From contig NZ_NXLL01000008.1 of assembly GCF_003364115.1 (NCBI RefSeq), positions 1 through 64,000 on the forward strand: a DNA stretch of 64,000 bases, read 5' to 3'. The position numbers and the translations under genes are program-made. Origin of the DNA: Helicobacter sp. MIT 00-7814 (lineage in GTDB: Bacteria > Campylobacterota > Campylobacteria > Campylobacterales > Helicobacteraceae). The notes beneath the pieces are model-generated. The model worked only from the letters and a program-made list of their open reading frames with translations, was not told the origin of the DNA and searched no databases. Shown here in pieces: positions 9,201-17,646 of the stretch; position 1 is the first letter of the stretch, and each line of letters begins with the position of its first letter.

Positions 9201-9595
9201 ACGCCCAAGATCCACACGCCAAAATCGCCGATAAAGCCACTCAAAAAGAAAACCACGCTATTGCCAAAAAGCCCGCACGAAAAAAGAAGTGATTGAAACA
9301 GCAAAAGGCTTACAAAGCAAAGCAGTGCGGCGACAAAAAGTTCGATTTTATGAAAATTTAAGCGCGGATCTTTATACAAACAATACGCAGGATAGAGCAA
9401 GAAAAGCAAATACACATACGCCACATAGCCAAAAAGTGCGATATTAAAGTTTGCAAATCTCTGCCCCAAAATCCCCACAGCGCCACTCTCGCCAACAATC
9501 GTAGCAAGCCACAAAAACACCACCACCACATTAAAAATAATATAGGCGTAGATTCTCTTTGTGGGGATTTTGACTTTTTTTTCCGACTTTTTGAT
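6254..9595 (-). CDS. ftsK: DNA translocase FtsK
   Basis: A septal DNA pump that clears chromosome ends and activates XerH/dif recombination. From the N-terminus there are about four transmembrane helices, a basic coiled stretch (KKEQERLAHLQEVQ), and a very long Gln/Pro/Ala/Asn/Thr-rich linker of over 400 residues. The RecA-like motor follows, with Walker A AGTTGSGKS, Walker B IIIDELADLM and the IATQRPSVDVVTGTLKGN motif, then a C-terminal gamma winged helix (about the last 65 residues). No ATG gives the full N-terminus. GTG at 9529 would cut into the first helix and has no ribosome binding site. ATC at 9595 adds a basic tail (KKSEKKVKIPTKR) and sits 5-6 bases after AGGAGG, so I place the start there. 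Confidence 0.92.
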   Translation of the reverse strand: MKKSEKKVKIPTKRIYAYIIFNVVVVFLWLATIVGESGAVGILGQRFANFNIALFGYVAYVYLLFLLYPAYCLYKDPRLNFHKIELFVAALLCFVSLLLFQSLLFSCGLFGNSVVFFLSGFIGDFGVWILGVGCLLLSIFVATDMKVELVVAFCKKQILAFSKKFYALMRAFGARIFAFARVCLQSLKNAYIAIKARILSSYHKRQEILKAAQEEMLKKEQERLAHLQEVQNLHLDNFENVFAKTQSTPTTHSAPMPNDFQNLNLQNVNLQNADSQNISQPQQVAQTAQVTNQEEIFATQAPLQTQSIESQSATQDMPQNAGQNVAQSTSTIPQNIILPQGATSPQSIAPFQNPASFQSTAPFIEVVPNPVPDPQAFLQEQIRNFQAMHPQANAQPPLSPNQAPNAPIIEEIILPQSDGQKEAQTSAQNTFSAQTSAFTQNTQTPSAPTPPLNATQLSAQFSIPSSPYKPPHLQERKNTPLDIQSIIKEIPDIPTPKITTPAPSAPTSNVPLSAQTPQPNAQSAFVDSQNLQNLTPTQSPQNPAQTMQPVQPQPTQSTQTTPTPPNLPNENSQHITESSTPNISNVPNVPTAPTTPNAPTTPEVEFKAESEAQPQPESSASKTHVIVRELSENTALLKSLDFGKSSTPLNFKLPLTSLLNQPDGFRNEIDEVEIDTKSEILLAKLKTFKIEGDVVRTYSGPIVTTFEFRPAPNVKVSRILNLEDDLALALSAKSIRIQAPVPGKDVVGIEIPNNKTETIYLREVLESDLFKSTQSSLTLAFGKDIVGNPFVQDLRKLPHLLIAGTTGSGKSVGINAMILSLLYKNSPDNLKLMMIDPKRVEFSLYNDIPHLITPIITDPKKAIAGLVSAMQEMDRRYEKMKDMRVKEIESYNKKALEEGEEQLKYFVIIIDELADLMQTSGREAEAPLSRIAQMGRACGIHLIIATQRPSVDVVTGTLKGNLPSRISYKVGSKVDSKVILDSTGAESLLGKGDMLFKISDTMIRLHAPFSTEEEIERVVEFIKSQREVQYDANFLLDEKENILASRSENEPEDDDMLEQIKRFMLESGNTSSSSVQRRFSIGFNRATNYVETLEKEGFLSKRNTKGVREIIGR

Positions 9596-9774
9596 GAGAA
9601 TCCTCCTGCGTGTGAATATAATTTTTTAAAAAATTAAACCCTATAAATCGTCAAATAGGCGAAACTTTGAGTTGTTGGCTTGCTTTTGGGTAGTTTGTGC
9701 AATTTTAAGTTTAAATAGTATATTATATCAGAATCCACTTTTACCTTAGGCTAAATTATTTCAAGGATTTGCAC

Positions 9775-11250
9775 TTGCACGGAAAAATATTGCGCTATTC
9801 CACGCAGACAAAAAATGGCGTGGTGACGAATGCTTCAAAGAAAATTTTTGAATTGCGAGGGAACAGCTGGCATGACCCAAAAATGTTGCCTTCTGTTGGA
9901 ATGCTTGTAGAGTTTCGCTGTGATGACAATGGCTATACAATCGTAGATTGCAAAGCGTCAAGTTATCAAAAATTCCCAGAAGGTGGGCTTATACGCGAGA
10001 TTGACTTTTGGCGCACAAATACTGATGATGAGCTTAAAGCAAAAGAGGCTGACGCAAAAGCCGCGATTGCAAAGAAAATTTTTTCCCAAACAAATTATCT
10101 CAAGCTCGCTTCTATCGAGCTAAGCGTAAGTGCGCAAAATTGTATTAAGGATTTTTTCCGCGATGAATTTAACGCCATTGCCTTCCTTGATGCACAAAAA
10201 GAAAATGCGCAATCTTCAGATTCCCAACCACCGCTAAACTACCTCATCATAAAGCCCTTTTTGCAAAAAGCAATCGATTACCTCGTGTATAATGACAAGC
10301 ACATTACGATGGATAATTTTGCCAATGAAATGCAGATTCTCAAACAATTAGAATACTCCTACAACCACTTCAAAACAAATGTCAATATCAACGCCTCAAA
10401 AATCTATAAAGAATGCTTCCTTGATGCGCAATACAACTACCGCGGGGTTTTGCGCGCGATTGAAGTGTTTAATGAAAAAAAGCTTCAAATCGAAAATAAA
10501 ATCCGCGTGTGCAATATGGAGCTCCGCAGTATCCAATCAAAAGTCGATGCCAAAAAAGGCGATCCAAAACTGCTCGCTACCAAAAAACAAGAAGTGCTCG
10601 GAATCATCGCAAAGGCAAAAAATGACTCCAGAACGATAGATTCTGTCATTGCGCGCTTAAAAGAGATGAGCGAAAATTTTGTAAAAGATAATTTCAAAGT
10701 CTTTGAAGTGGTGTTTAATAAAATGTATCAATTGCTTATTAACAAAACAAAAGAAGCGCTTGATATTTGTGGCACGCGCTTAGATGATAAGGTTTTCACG
10801 TTAGGAATGGATTCTCAAGCGATTAAAAACACCTTTTTCCGCCAAAATATTAATACGCCATTTTGCGCAATGACTTTTATCGAGCATCACATAAGACGGC
10901 TTAATAAGGCAAAGATGAGTAATAATGAATCTGTCGTATTTAACTACTATCAGCGCTATGCGAAAAATTATACTAATTATGTGATTTTTAGCGAAAATGA
11001 CGCTTTTGTGCTGGATTTGAAATGTAAGATTCTCGCAAAGGCAAAGCTTAGCTGTGTGCATATTTTTTCAAAAGATATTGAATATTTTACCGCGATGAAT
11101 CGCATAAAGTTTGAGATTTGCTTTGTGGATTCTGATTTGAAGCTTACCAACCCAAAAAATGTGCTAAAAACCGGGATTTCATCAAAGATGAATAAAGAGA
11201 CAAAATTTGTGCTTCTCAAAGCAAATGAGATAAAAAGCCTTGAGTTTTAG
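9775..11250 (+). CDS. Conserved hypothetical protein with OB-fold-like N-terminus
   Basis: About 491 residues, cytosolic, no signal or membrane segment. Residues 1-65 (GKILRYSTQTKNGVV..KKIFELRGNSW..GMLVEFRC) resemble a cold-shock/OB nucleic-acid-binding barrel in residue pattern. The middle (about 240-310) is a charged predicted coiled coil, with NEKKLQIENKIRVCNMELRS and KKQEVLGIIAKAK. The C-terminal third is globular with alternating hydrophobic strands. I do not recognise a named family. There is no ATG: TTG at 9775 is seven bases after AAGGA and is preferred over the in-frame TTG at 9769, which is too close. It stands alone between divergent ftsK and the ABC-F gene, so context gives no function. 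Confidence 0.8.
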   Translation: MHGKILRYSTQTKNGVVTNASKKIFELRGNSWHDPKMLPSVGMLVEFRCDDNGYTIVDCKASSYQKFPEGGLIREIDFWRTNTDDELKAKEADAKAAIAKKIFSQTNYLKLASIELSVSAQNCIKDFFRDEFNAIAFLDAQKENAQSSDSQPPLNYLIIKPFLQKAIDYLVYNDKHITMDNFANEMQILKQLEYSYNHFKTNVNINASKIYKECFLDAQYNYRGVLRAIEVFNEKKLQIENKIRVCNMELRSIQSKVDAKKGDPKLLATKKQEVLGIIAKAKNDSRTIDSVIARLKEMSENFVKDNFKVFEVVFNKMYQLLINKTKEALDICGTRLDDKVFTLGMDSQAIKNTFFRQNINTPFCAMTFIEHHIRRLNKAKMSNNESVVFNYYQRYAKNYTNYVIFSENDAFVLDLKCKILAKAKLSCVHIFSKDIEYFTAMNRIKFEICFVDSDLKLTNPKNVLKTGISSKMNKETKFVLLKANEIKSLEF

Positions 11251-11294
11251 GCATTTTGAAAATCTAGCAATTTGCAAATTTTAAAGCGCGTGCA

Positions 11295-13466
11295 ATGACA
11301 CTTCTTAGCCTCTTAAACGCAAGCAAACAATTTGAGCATAAAATAATCTTAGATTCTATCTCGCTAAGCGTGCAAAAGGGTGAGAGAATCGCTGTGATTG
11401 GCAAAAATGGCAGTGGGAAAAGCACACTTTTGGGATTGCTTGATGGAAGTGTAGGCGTAGATTCTGGTGAGCGGGTGGTGAGCAAAGTAGGCGGGCAAGA
11501 TATCAGAATCTTGAGTTTGGAGCAACGCCCAAATTTCAATCCCACCTTTAGCGTGGCTGAAGTCATCGCGCAAGGGCTAGATAACTTGCGACAAGCGCAT
11601 AATCGCTTGCTTGAGTTGCAAAAAATGCTTGAAACACATGAGGGGCGGGATTTGCAAAATTTGCAAGGCGCGCAAACCATACAAACCACGCAAGATTCCC
11701 AAAATCCACGCGCTCAATCCGAGCAAAAAGCGCTTTTAGAGGAATACGCGCAAATTAGTAGTTTTTTGGACGAACATAATGGCTGGGATTTGGATTCTCG
11801 CGTGCAGGAGGTTTTGGAGCGTTTCGAGCTTACATCTTTCCAAGATCGTTTAGCTATCAGCCTAAGTGGCGGGGAGCAAAAGCGCGTGGCGCTTTGTAGG
11901 CTATTTTTGACGGACGCGGATTTGCTAATCTTAGATGAGCCGACAAACCACCTTGATGTGGAGATGGTGAGCTTTTTAGAGCGCTTTATCCAAGAGAGCA
12001 AATTTAGCCTTATTTTTGTCAGCCACGACAGGTATTTTATAGAAAATATCGCCACGCGCGTGATAGAGGTGGAAAATGCCAAAATTAGCAGCTTTGAGGG
12101 TGGCTATAGTAGCTATCTTGCGCACAAAGAGGCGCAACTTCACGCGCTTGATAAGGCGCATCAGAATCTTTTAAAAGCCCTAAAGCGCGAGGAAGAGTGG
12201 CTACGCGCAGGCGTGAAAGCGCGCCTAAAGCGTAATGTCGGAAGAGTGGCACGCTTAGAATCCATGCGAAAAGCTGCCAAAACTAACCCAAGCGCGATTG
12301 CCAAAATGCGCCTAGAGCTTGAAAGAGAGAAAAAGCATTTCAATCGCAGTGAAAGTAAAAACGCCAAAAAATGCCTTTTTGAGTTGCAGAATCTCAACAA
12401 AACGCTGTATCAAAAAGTCCTTATCAAGGATTTGAATCTGCGAATCTTGCAAAATGAAAAAATCGCCGTGGTTGGGAAAAATGGCAGTGGGAAAAGCACT
12501 TTTTTAAAATTACTGCTTGGCGAGATTGCGCCTGATAGCGGGGTGATTAAGCGCGGGAATATACGCATTGGGTATTTTGATCAGCATTTAGCGAGTTTAG
12601 ATGATTCCAAAGATTTGCTTGAGACTTTTTGCCCAAATGGCGGGAATATCATCTCTGTGCGCGGGAAAAATATGCATGTATTTGGGTATTTGAAAAATTT
12701 TTTATTCCCCAAAGAGTTTTTGGATAAAAAAATCGGCTTTCTTAGTGGCGGGGAGAAAAAGCGCGTCGCACTTGCATTGCTTTTTGCCAAAGAAGTTGAT
12801 GTATTGCTTCTTGATGAGCCTACAAATGACTTAGATATTAGCACTATAGGCATTGTGGAGGAATATTTGCTCAATTTTAGCGGGGCGGTGATTTTTGTGA
12901 GCCATGATAGGTATTTTGTCGATAAGCTCGCGCATAAATTGCTGATTTTTGAAGGTGAAGGCGCGGTGGTGGAGAGCTACGCACCTTATAGTGAGTATTT
13001 GGAGATTATGCAAAATTTACGCGAAATTGCCGCATTTGAGCGCGCGCAAGTTTCCCAAACTTCCCAAAGTCAAGAATCTTTAGATTCCAACCAACGCCAA
13101 AAATCTCGCAATCTTATCAGCCAAAAAAGCTTGAGTATGTGCGCGAAGCGGAGGCGAAGCGGGATTCACTCCCGCGCAGACGATACAATGGATGGAATGG
13201 AATCTTTAGAATCCAAAGCCACAAAAAAGCAAAATAAGCTAAGTTACAAAGAGCGCTTAGAGCTAGATTCTCTGCCAGAAACCATTGAAGGGCTTGAAGC
13301 GCAGGTGGCAAAGTTGAAAGAGGATTTGAGCAATCCGCAAATTTATGAAAAAAAGGGTATTGTAACCCTTGCAAATGAGCTTGAAGAGGTGCAAAATAAG
13401 CTAGATTCTGCGCTGGAGCGCTACTTTGCCTTAGAGCAAAAAGAGCAAGAATTAAAAGAAAAATAG
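11295..13466 (+). CDS. ABC-F family ATPase (Uup/YheS-like) with translated repeat insertion
   Basis: A cytosolic twin-ATPase protein of the ribosome-associated ABC-F group; no transmembrane domain. ABC domain 1 has Walker A GKNGSGKST near residue 40 and signature LSGGEQKRVAL. Domain 2 has a second GKNGSGKST near residue 395 and LSGGEKKRVAL. Between them is the basic ABC-F linker (KARLKRNVGRVARLESMRK). A Uup-like coiled-coil C-terminal domain fills about 655-723. Residues about 605-640 (NLISQKSLSMCAKRRRSGIH..DDTMDGMESLES) are encoded by a copy of the interspersed repeat at 13110-13215, placed exactly between ATPase 2 and the coiled coil. Which ABC-F subgroup it belongs to needs a phylogeny. 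The 84-residue gene follows after 18 bases. Confidence 0.9.
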   Translation: MTLLSLLNASKQFEHKIILDSISLSVQKGERIAVIGKNGSGKSTLLGLLDGSVGVDSGERVVSKVGGQDIRILSLEQRPNFNPTFSVAEVIAQGLDNLRQAHNRLLELQKMLETHEGRDLQNLQGAQTIQTTQDSQNPRAQSEQKALLEEYAQISSFLDEHNGWDLDSRVQEVLERFELTSFQDRLAISLSGGEQKRVALCRLFLTDADLLILDEPTNHLDVEMVSFLERFIQESKFSLIFVSHDRYFIENIATRVIEVENAKISSFEGGYSSYLAHKEAQLHALDKAHQNLLKALKREEEWLRAGVKARLKRNVGRVARLESMRKAAKTNPSAIAKMRLELEREKKHFNRSESKNAKKCLFELQNLNKTLYQKVLIKDLNLRILQNEKIAVVGKNGSGKSTFLKLLLGEIAPDSGVIKRGNIRIGYFDQHLASLDDSKDLLETFCPNGGNIISVRGKNMHVFGYLKNFLFPKEFLDKKIGFLSGGEKKRVALALLFAKEVDVLLLDEPTNDLDISTIGIVEEYLLNFSGAVIFVSHDRYFVDKLAHKLLIFEGEGAVVESYAPYSEYLEIMQNLREIAAFERAQVSQTSQSQESLDSNQRQKSRNLISQKSLSMCAKRRRSGIHSRADDTMDGMESLESKATKKQNKLSYKERLELDSLPETIEGLEAQVAKLKEDLSNPQIYEKKGIVTLANELEEVQNKLDSALERYFALEQKEQELKEK
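13110..13215 (+). repeat. Interspersed hairpin repeat, copy inside the ABC-F gene
   Basis: This copy begins AATCTTATCAGCCAAAAAA and contains the hairpin core GCGGGATTCACTCCCGC, then ACGATACAATGGATGGAA. It is colinear with the copies at 16713-16959 and 31521-31767. It is read in-frame here, giving the peptide SGIHSRADDTMDGMES. No stop codon is created. Confidence 0.85.
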
Positions 13467-13484
13467 TATTTTAAGGATAAAAAC

Positions 13485-13739
13485 ATGCAAGCAAAATATA
13501 TAAGCAAAAATGGCGAGGTTGTCGATAAAGACACGCTTATTAGCGAGATTGAAAGCTTGCTGAATAATAAAAGCGCGCTTGCAGATTCTCATCTTAATCA
13601 AACTTTGCTAAGTCGCGAGATTATGAGCGTGCTTGAAATCGAGGAGTTAGAAAATATCCGCGATGGCTTGCTTCACAAACAAGGCAAAGAGATAGAATCT
13701 AACAAAGAATGGCTCTTTGGCTTAAGCCAAGGCGAATGA
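13485..13739 (+). CDS. Small hypothetical protein
   Basis: An 84-residue acidic, soluble, mainly helical protein with no recognised domain. Predicted helices are ISEIESLLNNKSALADSHL and IMSVLEIEELENIRDGLLHK. The start ATG at 13485 is preceded by AAGGA at a good distance. It lies 18 bases after the ABC-F gene and is probably cotranscribed with it, while icd downstream has its own promoter. Function unknown. Confidence 0.7.
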   Translation: MQAKYISKNGEVVDKDTLISEIESLLNNKSALADSHLNQTLLSREIMSVLEIEELENIRDGLLHKQGKEIESNKEWLFGLSQGE

Positions 13740-13781
13740 AAGGCGCAAACTAAGAGTGCGCAAAGCGTTAGCTATTTGTGC

Positions 13782-13787
13782 TATACT
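13782..13787 (+). promoter_or_regulatory. Extended -10 promoter of icd
   Basis: TATACT preceded by TGTGC (a TGn-type extended -10), 43 bases before the icd start codon. AAGGAG follows at 13820-13825 as the ribosome binding site. Confidence 0.55.
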
Positions 13788-13829
13788 CTTTGGACTTTCT
13801 TTCCTAAAACCTAAACTTAAGGAGTTTTT

Positions 13830-16046
13830 ATGAAAATCACCTACACACTCACTGATGAATCCCCAGCGCTTGCTACTTACTCGCTCTTGCCAATTATCAA
13901 GGCATTTTTAAAGCAGGCAAATATTGAGATTGAAACTTCTGATATTTCGCTTTCCAGCCGTGTTTTGGCGCAGTTTAATGATATTTTACCCACAAAGACA
14001 CAAGATGCGTTGGAGTTTTTGGGCGCGCTTGTGAATACGCCAGAAGCAAACATCATTAAAACGCCTAATATTTCCGCGTCAATCCCACAACTCAAAGCCA
14101 CGATTAAAGAGCTTCAAGATAAGGGCTTCAAAATCCCAGACTACCCGGATAATCCGCAAGATAGTGCGCAAGAGGATATAAAAGCAAGGTATCAAAAAGT
14201 GCTAGGCTCGGCTGTAAATCCCGTGTTGCGTCAAGGGAACTCTGATAGGCGTTGCACTAAGGCTGTGAAGGAATATGCGAAAAAAAATCCTTACAAAATC
14301 ACGCCTTTTGCAAAAGATTCTAAATCGCGTATTTCTTATATGAAAGAGGGCGATTTTTTTGACAATGAAAAAGCCTCGCTCATCACCGCGCCAACCACCG
14401 CGCGCATTGAGTTTATCGATAGCAATGGCAAAGTAAGTGTGCTAAAAAATGCGCTCAAATTAGAGCAAAATGAAATCCTTGATGCGAGCTTTTTAGATTG
14501 CGCGCGTTTGAGGAAGTTTTATGAAGAGCAAATCGCGCAGTGCAAGAGCGAGGACATTTTACTTTCACTGCATTTGAAAGCGACGATGATGAAAGTGAGC
14601 GATCCTATAATTTTTGGGCATGCGGTGAGTGTGTATTTTAAGGAACTTTTCACGCGCTTTGAAAAAGAGTTTAAAAGCCTTGATATCAACCCAAATAACG
14701 GCATTTCTGAACTTTTGACAAAAATAGAATCTAATCCTAAAAAAGAGGAGATTTTAGCAGAATATGAGCGCATTTTGGAATCTAGCGCGCCACTTAGCAT
14801 GGTGGATTCTGCCAAAGGGCGCACGAATTTGCATGTGCCAAGCGATGTGATTGTCGATGCGAGCATGCCCGCAATGCTAAAAAATGGCGCGAAGCTTTGG
14901 GATAAGCAAGGTGCGCTCAAAGATACAAACGCGCTTATCCCGGATAAAACTTATGCGACTATTTATGAGGCGGTGCTGGAGGACTTGCGTGCGTTTGGCG
15001 CGTATGATCCCTCAACCCTTGGAAGCGTGTCAAATGTGGGATTGATGGCGAAAAAAGCGCAGGAATATGGCTCACATGACAAGACTTTTATCGCGCCAGA
15101 TTCTGGGACTTTCCGCGTGGTAGATGAGTCTAATAACAGCGCGATACTCGAGCATAAAGTAAATAAAGGTGATATTTATAGAATCAACCTTGCAAAATAT
15201 GATGCGCTGCTAAATTGGATCGATCTAGGCGTGCAACGCGCGAAACTCACAGGAAATAAGGCGATTTTTTGGCTTGATGCAAAGCGCGCGAGCAACGCAA
15301 TTCTTATTAACCTTGTCAATGCGCGCTTAGAGGAGTTGGAAAGGAAAGGTGCGCTTGAGGGCGTGGATATTGAGATTCTCGCGCCAAAAGAGGCATGCTT
15401 GAAAACGCTTGGGCTTATCCGCAAGGGCGAAGATGTGATTTCAATCACAGGCAATGTTTTGCGCGATTATTTGACAGATTTATTCCCCATTTTGGAGCTT
15501 GGCACAAGTGCGAAAATGCTTTCCATCGTGCCGATGCTCGCTGGTGGAGCGATGTTTGAGACAGGAGCTGGGGGAAGTGCGCCAAAGCAAGTCGAACAGC
15601 TTGTGGAGGAAAATCACTTGCGCTGGGATAGTTTGGGAGAATTTTTAGCCCTGCAAGCAAGCCTAGAATTTTACGCGCAAAAAAGTGGCAACAAAAAAGC
15701 ACAGATTCTCGCAAACTGCCTTGATAGCGCGATTGCACAATGGCTAAATAACAATAAAGCGCCTTTGCGTAAAGTCAAAGAAGCTGATAATCGCACAAGC
15801 CATTTTTATCTAGCCCTCTACTTCGCACAAGCCCTAAGCGCGCAAGATTCTGATTTGGAGCTTCAAGCAAAGTTTGCAAAAGTCGCCACTGCACTGCAAG
15901 AAAATGAGCGCGTGATTTATGAGGAATTTATCAATGCGCAAGGTGTGAAGGTTGATTTGGGCGGGTATTACAAGTTTGATGATGCAAAGGCGGAAAGTAT
16001 CATGCGCCCGAGCAAAACATTTAATAAGATTATAGAATCTCTGTAG
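13830..16046 (+). CDS. icd: Isocitrate dehydrogenase (NADP), monomeric type
   Basis: Oxidatively decarboxylates isocitrate to 2-oxoglutarate in the TCA cycle. The 738-residue length and sequence (start [64 protein letters not shown]) identify the monomeric IDH family, twice the size of the common homodimeric enzyme. This form is found in Campylobacter relatives. The gene is complete and uninterrupted, with its own promoter upstream. A glycosyltransferase gene follows after 18 bases and may be read through from it. Confidence 0.97.
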   Translation: MKITYTLTDESPALATYSLLPIIKAFLKQANIEIETSDISLSSRVLAQFNDILPTKTQDALEFLGALVNTPEANIIKTPNISASIPQLKATIKELQDKGFKIPDYPDNPQDSAQEDIKARYQKVLGSAVNPVLRQGNSDRRCTKAVKEYAKKNPYKITPFAKDSKSRISYMKEGDFFDNEKASLITAPTTARIEFIDSNGKVSVLKNALKLEQNEILDASFLDCARLRKFYEEQIAQCKSEDILLSLHLKATMMKVSDPIIFGHAVSVYFKELFTRFEKEFKSLDINPNNGISELLTKIESNPKKEEILAEYERILESSAPLSMVDSAKGRTNLHVPSDVIVDASMPAMLKNGAKLWDKQGALKDTNALIPDKTYATIYEAVLEDLRAFGAYDPSTLGSVSNVGLMAKKAQEYGSHDKTFIAPDSGTFRVVDESNNSAILEHKVNKGDIYRINLAKYDALLNWIDLGVQRAKLTGNKAIFWLDAKRASNAILINLVNARLEELERKGALEGVDIEILAPKEACLKTLGLIRKGEDVISITGNVLRDYLTDLFPILELGTSAKMLSIVPMLAGGAMFETGAGGSAPKQVEQLVEENHLRWDSLGEFLALQASLEFYAQKSGNKKAQILANCLDSAIAQWLNNNKAPLRKVKEADNRTSHFYLALYFAQALSAQDSDLELQAKFAKVATALQENERVIYEEFINAQGVKVDLGGYYKFDDAKAESIMRPSKTFNKIIESL

Positions 16047-16064
16047 GTTTTAAGGGCTTTTAAA

Positions 16065-17414
16065 ATGGCAAGGGAACGCATTATCGCCTTTCATCGCGCA
16101 AATAGGGTTGGCGATAATGTCGTGGCGATTAAGGCGATGTATGCGCTTAAGATGCTCTACCCTGATTTTAAGCTTATGGTGCTGACAAATGATTTGGGAG
16201 AGGCGCTGTATAGGCATTTGGGCTTTATTGATTATCTTTTTGACATAGACAAAAGCGCGGAGATAGCAAAGGTGCGTGAAATGGAGATTGAGATTCTCAT
16301 CATCACGCACAAATGCCCGCCAAATATCACCCTTGCAAAATCCCTCAATGCGCGCAAAATTATCATGTATGCGCACGCGTATAACCTCTTTGCACCGCGC
16401 TTTCAAGTCATTTTCCCCCGCGGTATAAAATCTCATCATGAAAGTGAGAATCTCCTTTGCTTTGTGCGCGCTATTAATAAGGCGCATTTTGATAAAAATT
16501 TCCCGCTTATTGACTTTTCACAAGCGCGCCTTGTCGCAGGAGCTGAAAATAAAGCATTTGTGGAAACATTTTTTACGGAGCAAAAGTTAGGGAAAGATTT
16601 TCAAGCTACTAAGTCGGCTTGTAATGACACAACTTCTCATTGCGAGGAAGTAAAGCCGACGAAGCAATCCACAAAAAACCTCGAACAGCCAAACAGCGTT
16701 GCAGAATCTCATAATCTTATCAACCAAAAAATACCGAGTGTGTGCGCGCAAGCGAAGTGCAACGAAGCTGGAGCGGAGCCGAGCGGAATTCACTTCCGCA
16801 AAGGCGATACAATTGATGGAATAAAGGAAATAGATTCTCAAACTACAAAGCAAGGTGGTAGAATCCAAGATTCTAATCAATTAGAAATGGCAAAGTATGA
16901 ACGCGGAGCGGAGCTGAAGCGGGATTTATTCCCGCGAGGCGATACATCTAAAGGAATAGTTGCCATCAACATTTTTGCCAGCTGTCAAAGACCTTGCAAT
17001 TTTTCATTGACGGAGTGGGTGGAGATTATCAACACCCTTTGTGCGCGCTTTACAAAGATTAATTTTATCCTTACAAGCTTTGTTGGTGCGCCGTATGATT
17101 TGCGCGCGTGCAAGGAGCTGAGCGCGCCAAATTGCAAGATTTTTGTCAATAATGCAGATATTTTAAATCTTATCGCTCTTTTTGAGCGCGTCGATGCGCT
17201 TATAAGCGTGGATACTGGAAATATCCATATAGCTGATAATATGCGCCTGCCGACTTTTGGGCTTTATAGTAAAGCTATGCTAAAGCGCTGGGGCGGAGGT
17301 AGCTATGGAGGCGTGTTTGAGGCATTTTGCGTTGAGAATGCGCCCAAAGTTGGCGATAAAGAGCTTTTTACTCAAAAAGTAATCGCATTTTTAGAGCGCG
17401 TATGCGTTTCTTAA
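16065..17414 (+). CDS. Glycosyltransferase family 9 (heptosyltransferase-like) with large translated repeat insertion
   Basis: A GT-B enzyme of the ADP-heptose:LPS heptosyltransferase family, expected to add sugars to the LPS core at the inner membrane. The N-terminal half (about 1-178) starts RERIIAFHRANRVGDNVVAIKAMYAL, the usual acceptor-side motif. The C-terminal half (about 302-449) has the donor-site pattern NIFASCQRPCNFSLTEW and DALISVDTGNIHIADNMRLPTFGLY. About 120 residues between them (179-300) come from two kinds of genomic repeat read in-frame. Without them the protein would be about 330 residues, normal for GT9. The insertion falls in the inter-domain hinge, so the enzyme could still fold. 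Which sugar it transfers cannot be told. Confidence 0.85.
   Translation: MARERIIAFHRANRVGDNVVAIKAMYALKMLYPDFKLMVLTNDLGEALYRHLGFIDYLFDIDKSAEIAKVREMEIEILIITHKCPPNITLAKSLNARKIIMYAHAYNLFAPRFQVIFPRGIKSHHESENLLCFVRAINKAHFDKNFPLIDFSQARLVAGAENKAFVETFFTEQKLGKDFQATKSACNDTTSHCEEVKPTKQSTKNLEQPNSVAESHNLINQKIPSVCAQAKCNEAGAEPSGIHFRKGDTIDGIKEIDSQTTKQGGRIQDSNQLEMAKYERGAELKRDLFPRGDTSKGIVAINIFASCQRPCNFSLTEWVEIINTLCARFTKINFILTSFVGAPYDLRACKELSAPNCKIFVNNADILNLIALFERVDALISVDTGNIHIADNMRLPTFGLYSKAMLKRWGGGSYGGVFEAFCVENAPKVGDKELFTQKVIAFLERVCVS
16605..16670 (+). repeat. CATTGCGAGG/GAAGCAATCC palindromic repeat inside the GT9 gene
   Basis: Contains GTCGGCTT and AAGCCGAC arms around TAATGACACAACTTCTCATT, plus CATTGCGAGGA and CGAAGCAATCC. 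These match the arms of the long hairpin at 41641-41728 and fragments at 17537-17560 and 50133-50146. Here it is translated without a stop. Confidence 0.7.
16713..16959 (+). repeat. Interspersed hairpin repeat, tandem copy pair inside the GT9 gene
   Basis: Two units in tandem. Unit B starts AATCTTATCAACCAAAAAA and gives the peptide GIHFRKGDTIDGIKEIDSQ. Unit A contains GCGGGATTTATTCCCGC and gives KRDLFPRGDTSKGI. The arrangement is almost identical to 31521-31767 in the pab gene. Both units are open in the GT9 frame. Confidence 0.9.
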
Positions 17415-17424
17415 GATTTTGTTC

Positions 17425-17512
17425 CTTTTAATGTATCACCTTGCGGGAATAAATCTGCTTCGCGTTCATATTCTGCCATTTTTAGTTGTTGAGGTTGCAA
17501 GATTCTCTAATG
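17425..17512 (-). repeat. Interspersed hairpin repeat, inverted intergenic copy after GT9
   Basis: On the minus strand this reads ATGGCAGAATATGAACGCGA, then AGCAGATTTATTCCCGCAAG and GTGATACATTAAAAGGAAC. It matches unit A of the copy inside the GT9 gene just upstream but in opposite orientation. It begins 11 bases after the GT9 stop codon and fills most of the spacer to trxA. A fragment of the second palindromic repeat (GGATTGCTTCGG) follows at about 17538-17550. Confidence 0.8.
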
Positions 17513-17599
17513 TTTGAGAATCCTTACGGATTGCTTCGGATTGCAATTTTTGCAGATTCTTTTTTGCGCCCTTGTGGTTGAAAGATAACTTTTTGCTTG

Positions 17600-17605
17600 T
17601 ATAAT
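17600..17605 (+). promoter_or_regulatory. Probable -10 box of trxA
   Basis: TATAAT in the context GCTTGTATAATC, 42 bases before the trxA start codon. AAAGGAG at 17634-17640 is the ribosome binding site. Confidence 0.6.
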
Positions 17606-17646
17606 CAAATCCACTTTATTTTTTAACTTACAAAAAGGAGAATAAA

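Noticed and set aside
16605-16959. Repeats in GT9, pab and ABC-F considered as a CRISPR array
   Set aside because: Units are few, long, degenerate, without regular unique spacers, and no cas genes are present.
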